Assembly (NCBI GenBank): GCA_016703125.1
Contig: JADJCR010000003.1
Location: 186,001 to 250,000 of the forward strand
DNA from: Micrococcales bacterium
GTDB lineage: Bacteria; Actinomycetota; Actinomycetes; S36-B12; UBA10799
Direction of reading: 5' to 3'
DNA: 64,000 nt
Shown: in pieces, positions 28,942 to 37,423 of the stretch
Numbering within the stretch: the stretch's first letter is position 1
Layout: every line of letters starts with the position of its first letter
The notes under the pieces: generated by a model
Seen by the model: only the letters and a program-made list of their open reading frames with translations
Database searches by the model: none
What the model was told of the DNA's origin: nothing
Translations under genes and position numbers: made by a program

Positions 28942-29747
28942 TCGCAGGGCGCGTGGCTCTGGTCACGGGGGCCTCGTCGGGGATCGGTCTGGCAACGGCG
29001 CGAACCCTGCATGCCCGTGGCGCCCGGGTCGCCCTGCTGGCGCGCTCGACCGACCGCCTGAACGAGATCGCGGGCGAACTGGGCGACGGCGCCCTGGCGC
29101 TTCCGGGGGACGTGGCCGACGTCGCGTTCCTCCACCAGGCGGTCCAGAGGGTCGTGGCGGAGTTCGGGGGTCTGGACATCCTCGTCAACAACGCCGGGAT
29201 CCACTACCGCGGGTCGATGCTGCGGCACAGCCCCGAGCAACTGGCCCAGATGATCGCAGTGAACACCGCCGGTCCCATCGCCCTGACGAGGATCGCCGTC
29301 GACCACATGCCACCGGGCTCGGTCATCGTCAACGTCGCGAGCCTGGCCGGAAAGCTGCCCGTCCCTGGGGCCGCCACGTACTCCGGCAGCAAGGCCGGGG
29401 TGCGGTTCTGGGCGATGGCCGCCGCGGAGGACCTCGCCGAGCGGGGCATCCGAATCGCCACCGTGAACCCCGGGCCGGTGGACTCCGGCTTCTTCGACGC
29501 CGATCTCGACAACGTGACGCCGATGACGCTCAGCCAGCCCATGAGTACCGTGCAGCAGTGCGCTGACGCCGTCGTGCGCGCGATCGAGTCCGACGCCTCG
29601 CCGTTGGAGATCGACCTGCCGTCCGCCTCCGGCAGACTCGCCACGTTGGGGTACCTGTCCCCGCCGCTGCGCAGGCTCCTGCGGCCGGTCCTTGAGAAGC
29701 GCGGCGCGAAGGTGAAGGAGCAGTTGAAGCGGCGCAAGGGCCTGTGA
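28938..29747 (+). CDS. Short-chain dehydrogenase/reductase
   Basis: 269-aa classical SDR with TGASSGIG (nucleotide loop), NNAG, VASLAGK (Ser), YSGSK (catalytic Tyr-Lys) and NPGPVDSG. A basic tail (VKEQLKRRKGL) and the C-terminal hydrophobic YLSPPLRRLLRPVL could touch the membrane. The GTG start overlaps the argS stop. It is inserted between argS and lysA; no link to amino acid synthesis is evident. Substrate unknown. Confidence 0.82.
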   Translation: MIAGRVALVTGASSGIGLATARTLHARGARVALLARSTDRLNEIAGELGDGALALPGDVADVAFLHQAVQRVVAEFGGLDILVNNAGIHYRGSMLRHSPEQLAQMIAVNTAGPIALTRIAVDHMPPGSVIVNVASLAGKLPVPGAATYSGSKAGVRFWAMAAAEDLAERGIRIATVNPGPVDSGFFDADLDNVTPMTLSQPMSTVQQCADAVVRAIESDASPLEIDLPSASGRLATLGYLSPPLRRLLRPVLEKRGAKVKEQLKRRKGL

Positions 29748-29777
29748 CGCGGCGTCGGGCACCCGTCCTCCCGCAGA

Positions 29778-29783
29778 TACTCT
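29778..29783 (+). promoter_or_regulatory. Possible -10 box of lysA, leaderless
   Basis: TACTCT ends 7 nt before the lysA ATG at 29791, with no Shine-Dalgarno sequence between. No convincing -35 is seen. Confidence 0.4.
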
Positions 29784-29790
29784 GAGCGTC

Positions 29791-31182
29791 ATGCCCGCAC
29801 ACCCGGCCGGACCGCGCCACGAGGACATCGTGCACGCCGCTTCCCTCGGAGAACCGCCGACGGATACCAATGCCTTGGCCGCAGCGGTGTGGCCGCAGTC
29901 GGCGGACCGTGTCGACGGCGTGCTACACGTGGGTGGGGTGCCCGTGACCCGGGCCGTGGCGCAGTACGGCAGCCCTGTGTTCCTGCTCGACGAGCAGCAC
30001 TTCCGGGTCGCCGCCCGCGCATATGCCCAGGCGTACGCAGGTGCCGACGTCTACTACGCCGCCAAGGCGTTCCTCACCTCGCGGGTGGCGCAGTGGGCCG
30101 TCGAGGAGGGACTGCGCATCGATGTGTGCACCCAGGGGGAGATGGAGGTGGCCCTGCGGGCCGGCGTCGACCCAGCGCTGCTGCTCTTCCACGGCAACAA
30201 CAAAGGCGACGTGGAACTGCGCAGGGCATTGCAGGTGGGTATCGGTCGCATCGTGGTCGACTCCCGCACCGAGATCCTGCGCGTGGCGGCCCTGGCCGCG
30301 GAACTCGGAGTGCGGCCGAAGGTGCTGGTCCGGGTGACCGTCGGCGTTGAGGCGCACACCCACGAGTTCATCGCCACCGCCCACGAGGACCAGAAATTCG
30401 GACTCGCGCTCGCCGGCGGGGCGGCGCAATCCGCGGCCAAGGCCGTGGCGGCCGAGCCGGTGCTGCACCTGGCCGGATTGCACAGTCACATCGGTTCCCA
30501 GATCTTCGACGCCGCCGGATTCGAGGTTGCAGCCCACCGGATGGCAGGACTGGTGGCGGACCTGGTCACCGACGGCATCGGGATCGAGGAGCTCAATCTC
30601 GGCGGCGGCATGGGCATTGCATACACCGCCGCCGACGACCCGCCTCAGGTGGCGGACATGGCAGCGCAGCTGATCGCCATCGTGAACCACGAATGCGAAC
30701 TGGCCGGTGTCCCCGTTCCGCGCCTGTCCGTGGAGCCGGGCCGGGCCATCGTGGGCAGCGCGGGGATCACCGTCTACCAAGTGGGAACGGTCAAGCCTGT
30801 GGACCTCGGGGGGCGATCGCGGCTGTACGTTTCCGTCGACGGCGGCATGAGCGACAACATCCGCGCGGCCTTGTACGGCGCGGATTACACCGTCGTGCTG
30901 GCCAATCGGGTGTCGGAAGCCCCGCCGGTGGTGGCGCGCGTGGTCGGCAAACACTGCGAGAGCGGGGACGTCGTGGTCCGTGACGCGTGGCTGCCCAGCG
31001 ACGTGGGACCGGGTGACCTGCTCGCGGTTGCCGCGACCGGGGCCTACTGCCGCAGCATGGCCAGCAACTACAACTACCTGCCCCGACCGGCGGTGGTGGC
31101 CGTGGCAGGTGGTGCGTGCAGCGTGGTCCTGCGCCGCGAGACCTTCGACGATCTCTTCGCCGTCGACCCTGGCCTCGCCTGA
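29791..31182 (+). CDS. lysA: Diaminopimelate decarboxylase
   Basis: 463-aa PLP enzyme for the last step of lysine synthesis (meso-DAP to lysine). Seen: PLP lysine in VYYAAKAF near residue 91, HGNNK, GLHSHIGSQI, LNLGGGMGI, the EPGRAIVG phosphate-binding block, CESGDV with the substrate-contacting Cys, and the C-terminal YNYLPRP. The N-terminal extension of about 45 residues is usual for actinobacterial LysA. It starts the lysine/threonine block. Confidence 0.95.
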   Translation: MPAHPAGPRHEDIVHAASLGEPPTDTNALAAAVWPQSADRVDGVLHVGGVPVTRAVAQYGSPVFLLDEQHFRVAARAYAQAYAGADVYYAAKAFLTSRVAQWAVEEGLRIDVCTQGEMEVALRAGVDPALLLFHGNNKGDVELRRALQVGIGRIVVDSRTEILRVAALAAELGVRPKVLVRVTVGVEAHTHEFIATAHEDQKFGLALAGGAAQSAAKAVAAEPVLHLAGLHSHIGSQIFDAAGFEVAAHRMAGLVADLVTDGIGIEELNLGGGMGIAYTAADDPPQVADMAAQLIAIVNHECELAGVPVPRLSVEPGRAIVGSAGITVYQVGTVKPVDLGGRSRLYVSVDGGMSDNIRAALYGADYTVVLANRVSEAPPVVARVVGKHCESGDVVVRDAWLPSDVGPGDLLAVAATGAYCRSMASNYNYLPRPAVVAVAGGACSVVLRRETFDDLFAVDPGLA

Positions 31183-31235
31183 AACGTGAACCGGGCGTGC
31201 GGAAGTCGGTTGTCCGTTCGTGGGAGACTGTGGGC

Positions 31236-32531
31236 GTGTCTGATTCTGTGCGTGTAGCGCTGCTCGGGGGCGGGACCGTTGGCTCGCAAGTCGCCCGGCT
31301 GATGGCTGATTCCGCCGACGATCTGCAGCAACGCGCGGGTGCGCCCCTGGAACTCGTAGCGGTCGCGGTGCGCGACCTGAGCAAGCCCCGGCCCGGCATC
31401 GCGCCGGAGTTGCTCACCGATGATCCGTTCGCGGTCGTCAAGCGCGAGGACGTCGACATCGTCGTCGAGGTCATGGGTGGCATCGAGCCGACCAAGGAGC
31501 TGCTGGAGACAGCCCTGCGCAATGGTGCCAGCGTGATCACGGCCAACAAGGCCCTGTTGAGCGAGCACGGCGCCGCGTTGCACGAGTTGGCGCACGAGAA
31601 CGGGGTGGACCTGTTCTACGAGGCCGCCGTGGCCGGCGCGATCCCGTTGCTGCGCCCGCTTCGGGAGTCCCTGGCGGGCGACCAGGTGCAGCGCGTGCTC
31701 GGCATCGTCAACGGCACCACGAACTTCATCCTCACCAAGATGGACGAAGAAGGCGCGGATTACGCCGAGGTGCTGGCCGAGGCGCAGCGACTCGGTTACG
31801 CCGAGGCGGATCCCACCGCCGATGTCGAGGGTCACGATGCGGCCGCCAAGGCTGCGATCCTGGCCACCCTGGCCTTCCACTCCAACGTCACGCTGTCCGA
31901 CGTGTACTGCGAGGGCATCAGCACCGTCACCCTGCGCGACGTGGACGCTGCCCGCGACCTCGGGTTCGTCATCAAGTTGTTGGCCGTGGCCGAACGCACC
32001 CCGGACGGCGAGGGGGTTGTCACCAGGGTCCACCCGGCGATGGTCCCCCGCTCCCACCCGCTGGCCAGCGTGCGGGACGCCTTCAACGCCGTGTTCGTGG
32101 AGGCCGAGTCCGCCGGTCAGATGATGTTCTACGGCAGGGGCGCCGGCGGGGAGCCGACGGCGAGCGCGGTCCTGGGGGATCTGGTGACCGCCGCGCGCAA
32201 CCGGCGCGCCGGAGCGGGCGGGCAGGCTCAGTCGGTGTACGCCGGGCTGCAGCCCCGGCCGATCGGCGAGGCGGTCACCCGCTACACCGTCAGCCTCGAC
32301 GTCGCCGACCGGCCTGGCGTCCTGGCCCAGATCGCCACGTGTTTCGGCGACCATGACGTCTCCATCCAGACCGTGCGGCAGGACACCGACGAGCAGACCG
32401 GGCGCGCGGCGTTGCTGATCCGCACGCATGCCGCCACCGAGGCGGACCTCGCGGCGACAGTGGGCGTCCTGCAGGACCTCGACAGCGTCAATGAGGTGGT
32501 TGCGGTCATGCGTGTGGAAGGTGACGAGTGA
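31236..32531 (+). CDS. hom: Homoserine dehydrogenase
   Basis: 431-aa enzyme reducing aspartate semialdehyde to homoserine. Seen: the N-terminal GGGTVGSQ Rossmann loop, VMGGIEPTKELLETAL, TANKALLSEHG, GIVNGTTNFIL, EADPTADVEGHDAAAKAAIL with the catalytic acid/lysine region, and a C-terminal ACT domain (YTVSLDVADRPGVLAQIA) that usually senses threonine. GTG 31236 is chosen over upstream in-frame codons by homologue length. It overlaps thrC by 4 bp. Confidence 0.95.
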   Translation: MSDSVRVALLGGGTVGSQVARLMADSADDLQQRAGAPLELVAVAVRDLSKPRPGIAPELLTDDPFAVVKREDVDIVVEVMGGIEPTKELLETALRNGASVITANKALLSEHGAALHELAHENGVDLFYEAAVAGAIPLLRPLRESLAGDQVQRVLGIVNGTTNFILTKMDEEGADYAEVLAEAQRLGYAEADPTADVEGHDAAAKAAILATLAFHSNVTLSDVYCEGISTVTLRDVDAARDLGFVIKLLAVAERTPDGEGVVTRVHPAMVPRSHPLASVRDAFNAVFVEAESAGQMMFYGRGAGGEPTASAVLGDLVTAARNRRAGAGGQAQSVYAGLQPRPIGEAVTRYTVSLDVADRPGVLAQIATCFGDHDVSIQTVRQDTDEQTGRAALLIRTHAATEADLAATVGVLQDLDSVNEVVAVMRVEGDE

Positions 32532-33571
32532 GCGCGCACGTGTGGCGGGGGATCATCGAGGAGTACCGCGAGCGCCTACCGGTCGGCGAACAGACCCCGG
32601 TCATCACGCTGCGCGAGGGTGGCACCCCACTGGTGCCCGCGCACCGGCTCAGCGAGATGACCGGATGCGACGTGTACCTCAAGGTCGAGGGCGCCAACCC
32701 CACCGGTTCCTTCAAGGACCGAGGCATGACGATGGCCATCTCGCAGGCCGCGCAGGAAGGCGCCAAGGCGGTGATCTGCGCCTCGACGGGGAACACCAGT
32801 GCCAGTGCCGCCGCCTACGCCGTGCGTGCCGACATGGTGTGTGCCGTGCTGGTGCCCGCGGGCAAGATCGCCATGGGCAAACTCGCGCAGGCTCTTGTCC
32901 ATGGGGCACGTCTTCTGCAGGTCGACGGCAATTTCGACGACTGCCTCACGCTGGCCCGGCGATTGTCCGACGAATACCCGGTCGCCCTGGTGAACAGCGT
33001 GAACCCTGCCCGCATCGAGGGCCAGAAGACCGCCAGCTTCGAGATTGTCGACCAGCTCGGCGCCGCGCCCGACATCCACTGCCTGCCCGTGGGCAACGCC
33101 GGCAACATCACCGCCTACTGGAAGGGCTACCGGGAGTACACAACCTCCCCGCGGATGTGGGGGTTCCAGGCCGCTGGGGCCGCGCCGATTGTGCGTGGTG
33201 CCCCTGTGCGGCGGCCGCAGACCATCGCCACGGCCATCCGGATCGGCAACCCTGCGTCCTGGGCGCAGGCCGAAGCCGCCCGGGACGAATCGGCCGGGGT
33301 CATCGAGATGGTCACCGACCGGCAGATCCTCAGTGCGTACAAGTTGCTGGCCGCCGGTGAGGGCGTGTTCGTCGAGCCGGCGTCCGCCGCCGGGGTGGCC
33401 GGCTTGCTGGCCAAGCACGCGGCCGGAGAACTGGATGCGGGTCAGACCGTGGTGTGCACCGTCACCGGCAACGGGTTGAAGGACCCGCAGTGGGCGATCG
33501 CCGGTGCGCCTCAACCGGTCGGCATCGCGGTCGATGCGCAGGCGGCTGCGGCGGAATTAGGCCTTCTCTGA
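32528..33571 (+). CDS. thrC: Threonine synthase
   Basis: 347-aa PLP enzyme converting O-phosphohomoserine to threonine. Seen: LREGGTPLVPA, PLP lysine in NPTGSFKDRGM, ASTGNTSASAAAYA, PVGNAGNITAYWKGY (phosphate-binding Gly loop) and FVEPASAAGVAGL. Short class typical of actinobacteria. The GTG start overlaps hom and its stop overlaps thrB (TGATG), so hom-thrC-thrB is one coupled unit. Confidence 0.96.
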   Translation: MSAHVWRGIIEEYRERLPVGEQTPVITLREGGTPLVPAHRLSEMTGCDVYLKVEGANPTGSFKDRGMTMAISQAAQEGAKAVICASTGNTSASAAAYAVRADMVCAVLVPAGKIAMGKLAQALVHGARLLQVDGNFDDCLTLARRLSDEYPVALVNSVNPARIEGQKTASFEIVDQLGAAPDIHCLPVGNAGNITAYWKGYREYTTSPRMWGFQAAGAAPIVRGAPVRRPQTIATAIRIGNPASWAQAEAARDESAGVIEMVTDRQILSAYKLLAAGEGVFVEPASAAGVAGLLAKHAAGELDAGQTVVCTVTGNGLKDPQWAIAGAPQPVGIAVDAQAAAAELGLL

Positions 33572-34421
33572 TGCCCGTGGTCGTGCAGGCGCCCGCCACC
33601 TCCGCGAACCTCGGTCCCGGTTTCGACTGTCTCGGCCTGGCGCTCGAACTGCGCGATCGCGTGACCTTCACGCCGGCCGACACCACGAGCGTCCGCGTCG
33701 TGGGGGAGGGCGCGGGGGAGGTGTCCCTCGGCCCCGACCACCTGGTGCTCGCCAGTTTCCGCGCGGCCTTCGCCGAGTGTGACCTGCCGGCCCCCGAGGT
33801 GGCAGTGCACTGCGAGAACCGGATCCCACACGGGCGCGGACTGGGCAGTTCTTCTGCGGCCATCGTGACCGGCCTGGTCGGCGCGCGGGCGATGGGCGCA
33901 GATCTGGACGACGCGCAGGCACTGGCCCTGGCCACCCGGATCGAGGGGCATCCCGACAACGTCGCCCCCGCACTGCTCGGTGGCTTGACTGTTTCGTGGG
34001 TGCAGGACGGTACCGGTCGGGCGGTCAGGATCGATCCGGCCGCAGGACTGCGAGCGGTGGTGGCCATCCCGGACACCAGGCTCAGTACGGCCACCGCCCG
34101 CACCTTGTTGCCGCAGACTGTGCCGTTCGCCGACGCGGCGCACGCGGTGAGCCGCGCGGCACTTGCTGTGGCTGCTTTCGGTGGTCATCCCGAGCACCTG
34201 TTGGCTGCCACCGAGGACCGCCTGCACCAGGACTACCGCAAGTCCGCGTACCCCTCTCGTGGGAACTGGTCCAGCAATGGCGTGCGGCGGGTGTTCCGGC
34301 GGCGATCTCGGGCGCGGGACCCACAGTGATCGCCTTCGCCGGCGGCATGCAGGCGCCGCCCGGCTGGCGGTGCGAGGAATTGCGGATCGCCGATCAGGGA
34401 GCGACGGTCAGCGCGCTCTGA
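33571..34421 (+). CDS. thrB: Homoserine kinase (one frame break)
   Basis: GHMP-family kinase making O-phosphohomoserine for ThrC; about 283 aa after repair. Seen: APATSANLGPGFDCLGLAL, the ATP loop IPHGRGLGSSSAA, EGHPDNVAPALLGG, and after the break the GHMP C-terminal motif AISGAGPTVIAFA. The C run at 34251-34254 (TACCCCTCTCG) needs one more C to read YPLSWELVQQW. The unrepaired frame stops at 34329, before the AISGAGPT block, so a true mutation would abolish activity; a sequencing loss is more likely. The 3' end overlaps the convergent ArsR-rhodanese gene by 14 bp. Confidence 0.9.
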
Positions 34422-35079
34422 CCGTTTCAGGCCGCAGCGCCCTCTCGCGCCACTCGGGGTAGCCGCCCGTCGCGCGCCGCGCGTCGAACCCGGCCTGCCG
34501 CAGCCGGGCTACCGCCGTCGCCGCCATGACGCAGTACGGCCCGCGGCAGTAGGCGACGATGTGTGCGTCGCTCGGCAGGTCCGGCATCCGGTCGGCGATC
34601 TGGGCGAGGGGGATGTTGATCGCGCCGTCCACGTGGCCGTTCTCGTACTCACTGGCGGGGCGGACATCGACGATCATCGCCCTGCCCGATCGTGCGATTC
34701 TGTCGAGTTCGTCGAACGACACCGGCTCGAGCCCGTCGGCCTGCGAGAAGAAGGCCTCTGCCAGAGATGTGACCTCGGCGATGTGCGTCTCGGCCAGGGA
34801 CACCAGAGTCCGATAGGCGGCGGCGACGCCGGGATCCGTGAGTCGGTAGATCCGGGCCGTGCCCTCCGCGCGCCGGGTCACCAGTCCTGCGGACGCCAGC
34901 ACCTGTAGATGGTGCGAGGTGGTGGCGATGCTTGCGGAGATCTGCTCGGACAGGGATTCGACGCTGCGCTCTCCCTGCGCCAGTACGTCGACGATCTCGA
35001 CCCTCTTGGCATGACCGAGCGCAGCGCCGATGCGTGCGAAGTGCGCGAACGACTCGTCTTTGAATTGGCGGGGGTGCAT
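34408..35079 (-). CDS. ArsR-family regulator fused to a rhodanese domain
   Basis: 223 aa. Residues 15-95 form an ArsR winged helix (SLSEQISASIATTSHHLQVL recognition region) with no Cys, so classical metal or dithiol sensing is absent. Residues 120-215 form a rhodanese domain with active loop CRGPYC (C178, C183). The fusion suggests that sulfane sulfur or persulfide state is read through the rhodanese cysteine. It is divergent from the DsrE-like and cysteine desulfurase genes, with a TATTCAA/TTGAATA dyad between them, so it probably represses both directions. Confidence 0.85.
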   Translation of the reverse strand: MHPRQFKDESFAHFARIGAALGHAKRVEIVDVLAQGERSVESLSEQISASIATTSHHLQVLASAGLVTRRAEGTARIYRLTDPGVAAAYRTLVSLAETHIAEVTSLAEAFFSQADGLEPVSFDELDRIARSGRAMIVDVRPASEYENGHVDGAINIPLAQIADRMPDLPSDAHIVAYCRGPYCVMAATAVARLRQAGFDARRATGGYPEWRERALRPETVRAR

Positions 35080-35104
35080 GGATCGATCCTCCTCATCTAC
35101 AGTG

Positions 35105-35126
35105 TATTCAAAGAATCACTTGAATA
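35105..35126. promoter_or_regulatory. ArsR-type operator between divergent genes
   Basis: TATTCAA (35105-35111) and TTGAATA (35120-35126) form a perfect 7-bp dyad with 8 nt between, in the 57-bp gap between the ArsR-rhodanese and DsrE-like starts. The A/T-rich dyad stands out against the GC-rich background and has the size of known ArsR/SmtB-family operators. Confidence 0.6.
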
Positions 35127-35136
35127 TGGAGTTGCG

Positions 35137-35487
35137 ATGCAGGCCCTGATGATCATCAACGGCTCGGCCTACGGCCTGGACTCGACGTACAACGCAATTC
35201 GGCTGGCCGCATCGATGGCCAAGCGTGATGGTGTCCAGATGACGGTATTCCTGATGGGCGACGGCGTGACGGCTGCGATGAAGGGTCAGAAGACCCCCGA
35301 CGGCTACTACAAACTCGACCGCATGCTCGGCACGGTCGCGCGCAGCGAGGGCGCCATCTTGTGCTGTGGCACGTGCATGGATGCCCGCGGCATCACCCCC
35401 GAGATGCTTGTCGACGGGGCGAAGCGGTCCACCATGGAGGAACTCACCGATCACACCCTGGCCGCGGACAAGGTCCTCGTTTTCTGA
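35137..35487 (+). CDS. DsrE/DsrF-like sulfur-relay protein
   Basis: 116-aa small alpha/beta protein. MQALMIINGSAYGLDSTYNAIRLA and VFLMGDGVTAAMKGQ are the usual DsrE-like N-half, and CCGTCMDARG (C76, C77, C80) carries the Cys used for sulfur transfer in this family. GGAG at 35128-35131 supports ATG 35137. It sits between the sulfur-sensing regulator and a cysteine desulfurase, so it probably accepts or passes on persulfide sulfur. Confidence 0.8.
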   Translation: MQALMIINGSAYGLDSTYNAIRLAASMAKRDGVQMTVFLMGDGVTAAMKGQKTPDGYYKLDRMLGTVARSEGAILCCGTCMDARGITPEMLVDGAKRSTMEELTDHTLAADKVLVF

Positions 35488-35494
35488 GGCTGTG

Positions 35495-36643
35495 ATGACC
35501 CGATCCCACCCCGCGCTCATCGGACGAGGCGTGTACCTCGACTACAACGCCACGACGCCCGTCGATCCGAGGGTGGTCGATGCCATCACGAGCGTGCTGC
35601 GGCATGAGTTCGGCAACCCTTCCAGTGCTCACGAGTACGGCCAGACCGCGGCCGGCGCGATGGCCAGGGCACGGGCGCAGGTCCTCCGACTGCTCAACGG
35701 CACGGCCGGACGCCTCATCTTCACCGGCAGTGGTTCTGAGGCGGACGCGCTGGCCATCAAAGGTGCCGTGACGGCGCAGGCGGACGCAGTCGCGACGCCG
35801 CATGTGATCACCCAAGCGACCGAGCATCCCGCGGTGCTGGCCGCGTGTGCGGAACTGCACGCCGCCGGGATCGAGGTGACAGTGCTGTCCGTGGACAGTG
35901 ACGGCCGCCTTGATCCAGATGCCGTGCGATCCGCCATCCGGGCCGCAACGGTCCTGGTCAGCGTGATGCACGCGAACAACGAGACCGGGACCATCCAGCC
36001 GATCGCGGAGATCGCCCGCGTGGCGCACGAGCACGGCGCACTCATGCACTGCGATGCCGCTCAATCCGTGGGCAAGGTCCCCGTGGACGTGCAGGAACTC
36101 GGTGTCGACATGCTCACCGTGGTCGGACACAAGATGTACGCGCCCAAGGGGGTGGCGGCGCTGTTCGTCCGGGACGGCGTTGGCCTGCAACCCCTTGTGG
36201 CTGGCGGCGGGCAGGAGTACGGGTTCCGGGCCGGCACGGAGAACGTCGCGTACATCGTGGGGATGGGCGTCGCCGCTGAGCTGGCCTCGGAGGCCCTGGT
36301 TGCAGGCGAGGGGGTCCGGCTGGCGTCATTGCGCGATCTGCTGGAGAACCGACTGCGGGCCGAACTGCCAGGCCGCGTGCTCGTGAACGGCGACCCTTTG
36401 CAGCGGCTTCCCAACACCTCCAACCTGAGTGTGGAAGGTCTGGTGGTGGACAACGTGTTCGCACGTATCGCTGCGTCGGCCGGCTCGGCGTGCCACGCGG
36501 GTCAGCGATCGCCCTCGCCGGTCCTCACCGCGATGGGACTGTCGGCCGAACGCTGCGACTGTGCCGTGCGATTCTCCTTGGGCCGCTGGAGCACCGAATC
36601 AGATGTTCACCGCGCGGTCGACGCGGTCGTCAGCGCGGTCTGA
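35495..36643 (+). CDS. Second cysteine desulfurase (NifS/IscS class)
   Basis: 382-aa PLP enzyme with YLDYNATTPVDP, GSGSEADALAIKG, ANNETGTIQPIAE, PLP lysine K213 in GHKMYAPKG, and catalytic C333 in SAGSACHAGQ. It is only moderately like the iscS at 5150 and its position, 7 bp after the DsrE-like gene, suggests it feeds sulfur to that protein under control of the ArsR-rhodanese regulator. Start ATG 35495; GTG 35492 is adjacent. Confidence 0.88.
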   Translation: MTRSHPALIGRGVYLDYNATTPVDPRVVDAITSVLRHEFGNPSSAHEYGQTAAGAMARARAQVLRLLNGTAGRLIFTGSGSEADALAIKGAVTAQADAVATPHVITQATEHPAVLAACAELHAAGIEVTVLSVDSDGRLDPDAVRSAIRAATVLVSVMHANNETGTIQPIAEIARVAHEHGALMHCDAAQSVGKVPVDVQELGVDMLTVVGHKMYAPKGVAALFVRDGVGLQPLVAGGGQEYGFRAGTENVAYIVGMGVAAELASEALVAGEGVRLASLRDLLENRLRAELPGRVLVNGDPLQRLPNTSNLSVEGLVVDNVFARIAASAGSACHAGQRSPSPVLTAMGLSAERCDCAVRFSLGRWSTESDVHRAVDAVVSAV

Positions 36644-36651
36644 GGCGCAGG

Positions 36652-37125
36652 TCAGACCTCCCGCGGCACCCTGCCCGTGATCTTCATCATCCGGCACATC
36701 ATCCGGTGACCGCCGTCGGAAGCCTTCCCGAACATCAGCGGGCAGCCACCGTCGATGACCATGATCCCGGCCTCCCGCCCGATCCGGGTCGCTTCCTCCG
36801 AGACACTGCCGGCGCCGAAGGAACGGTGCATCCAGACGTACTGGACGCCGAGGTCAACCGCTTCGCGCATGGTCGCCGGCGCGTGTTCGGCGCTCGTGGC
36901 GATCACCACGGCGTCCACGCCGCCGGGGATAGCCGCCAGGTTCGGGTACGCTCGGTCGCCCTCGACCTGCTCGGCCTGCGGGTTCACGGCGAAGACCTCA
37001 TAACCTCGTTCCCGCAGCCGGGTGTACACGGCGTTGCTGCCGTGGCCCTCCGCTTTGCGGGCCACACCCGTCACGGCGACCCGGTGCTGGCCCAAGAACT
37101 GTTCTGCCGCCTCCGCGATCTTCAT
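36652..37125 (-). CDS. CoA-binding domain protein
   Basis: 157-aa Rossmann-like protein of the CoA_binding_2 (YccU) type: VAVTGVARKAEGHGSNAVYTRLRERGYEVFAVNP at the N-terminus, IPGGVDAVVIAT, VWMHRSFGAGSVS, and GIMVIDGGCPLMFG with a Cys. These small proteins bind CoA through the N-terminal loop; the role is poorly known. Convergent with the second desulfurase (9 bp gap). Confidence 0.75.
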   Translation of the reverse strand: MKIAEAAEQFLGQHRVAVTGVARKAEGHGSNAVYTRLRERGYEVFAVNPQAEQVEGDRAYPNLAAIPGGVDAVVIATSAEHAPATMREAVDLGVQYVWMHRSFGAGSVSEEATRIGREAGIMVIDGGCPLMFGKASDGGHRMMCRMMKITGRVPREV

Positions 37126-37423
37126 CGCAGCCCTCCTCTCACACCACCTTCCAGGCTACGCCCGCGGGCACGACGACGAGTGGCGTCTACTGCGACACCG
37201 GCGGTGAAGTGCGCCCTTGGGTTCCCCCGGTGTTGCCGGGGTGTTACAGTGACCGTAGCCAGGGCGTTCGAACCGTGGCGATCCATCGGGCAAGTTTTCT
37301 TAGCCCTATCTCTCCACCTGACGCCCTTCGGCATTACCTGTCCGCTGTGAGCGGTGGTTGTCATATTCACCGTTCACCTTGTGGGGCGCAGCGCGCCTCG
37401 ACGTCCATGAAGGGACGTTCCAG
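37126..37423 (+). promoter_or_regulatory. Promoter and long 5' leader of rho
   Basis: About 300 bp without a gene. TACAGT at 37245-37250 is the best -10 candidate, without a good -35; a transcript from it would have a leader of about 165 nt. The leader is pyrimidine-rich and less GC-rich than its surroundings between 37285 and 37380, which would suit Rho loading and autogenous attenuation as described for rho genes elsewhere. No clear terminator hairpin is seen. Confidence 0.4.
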
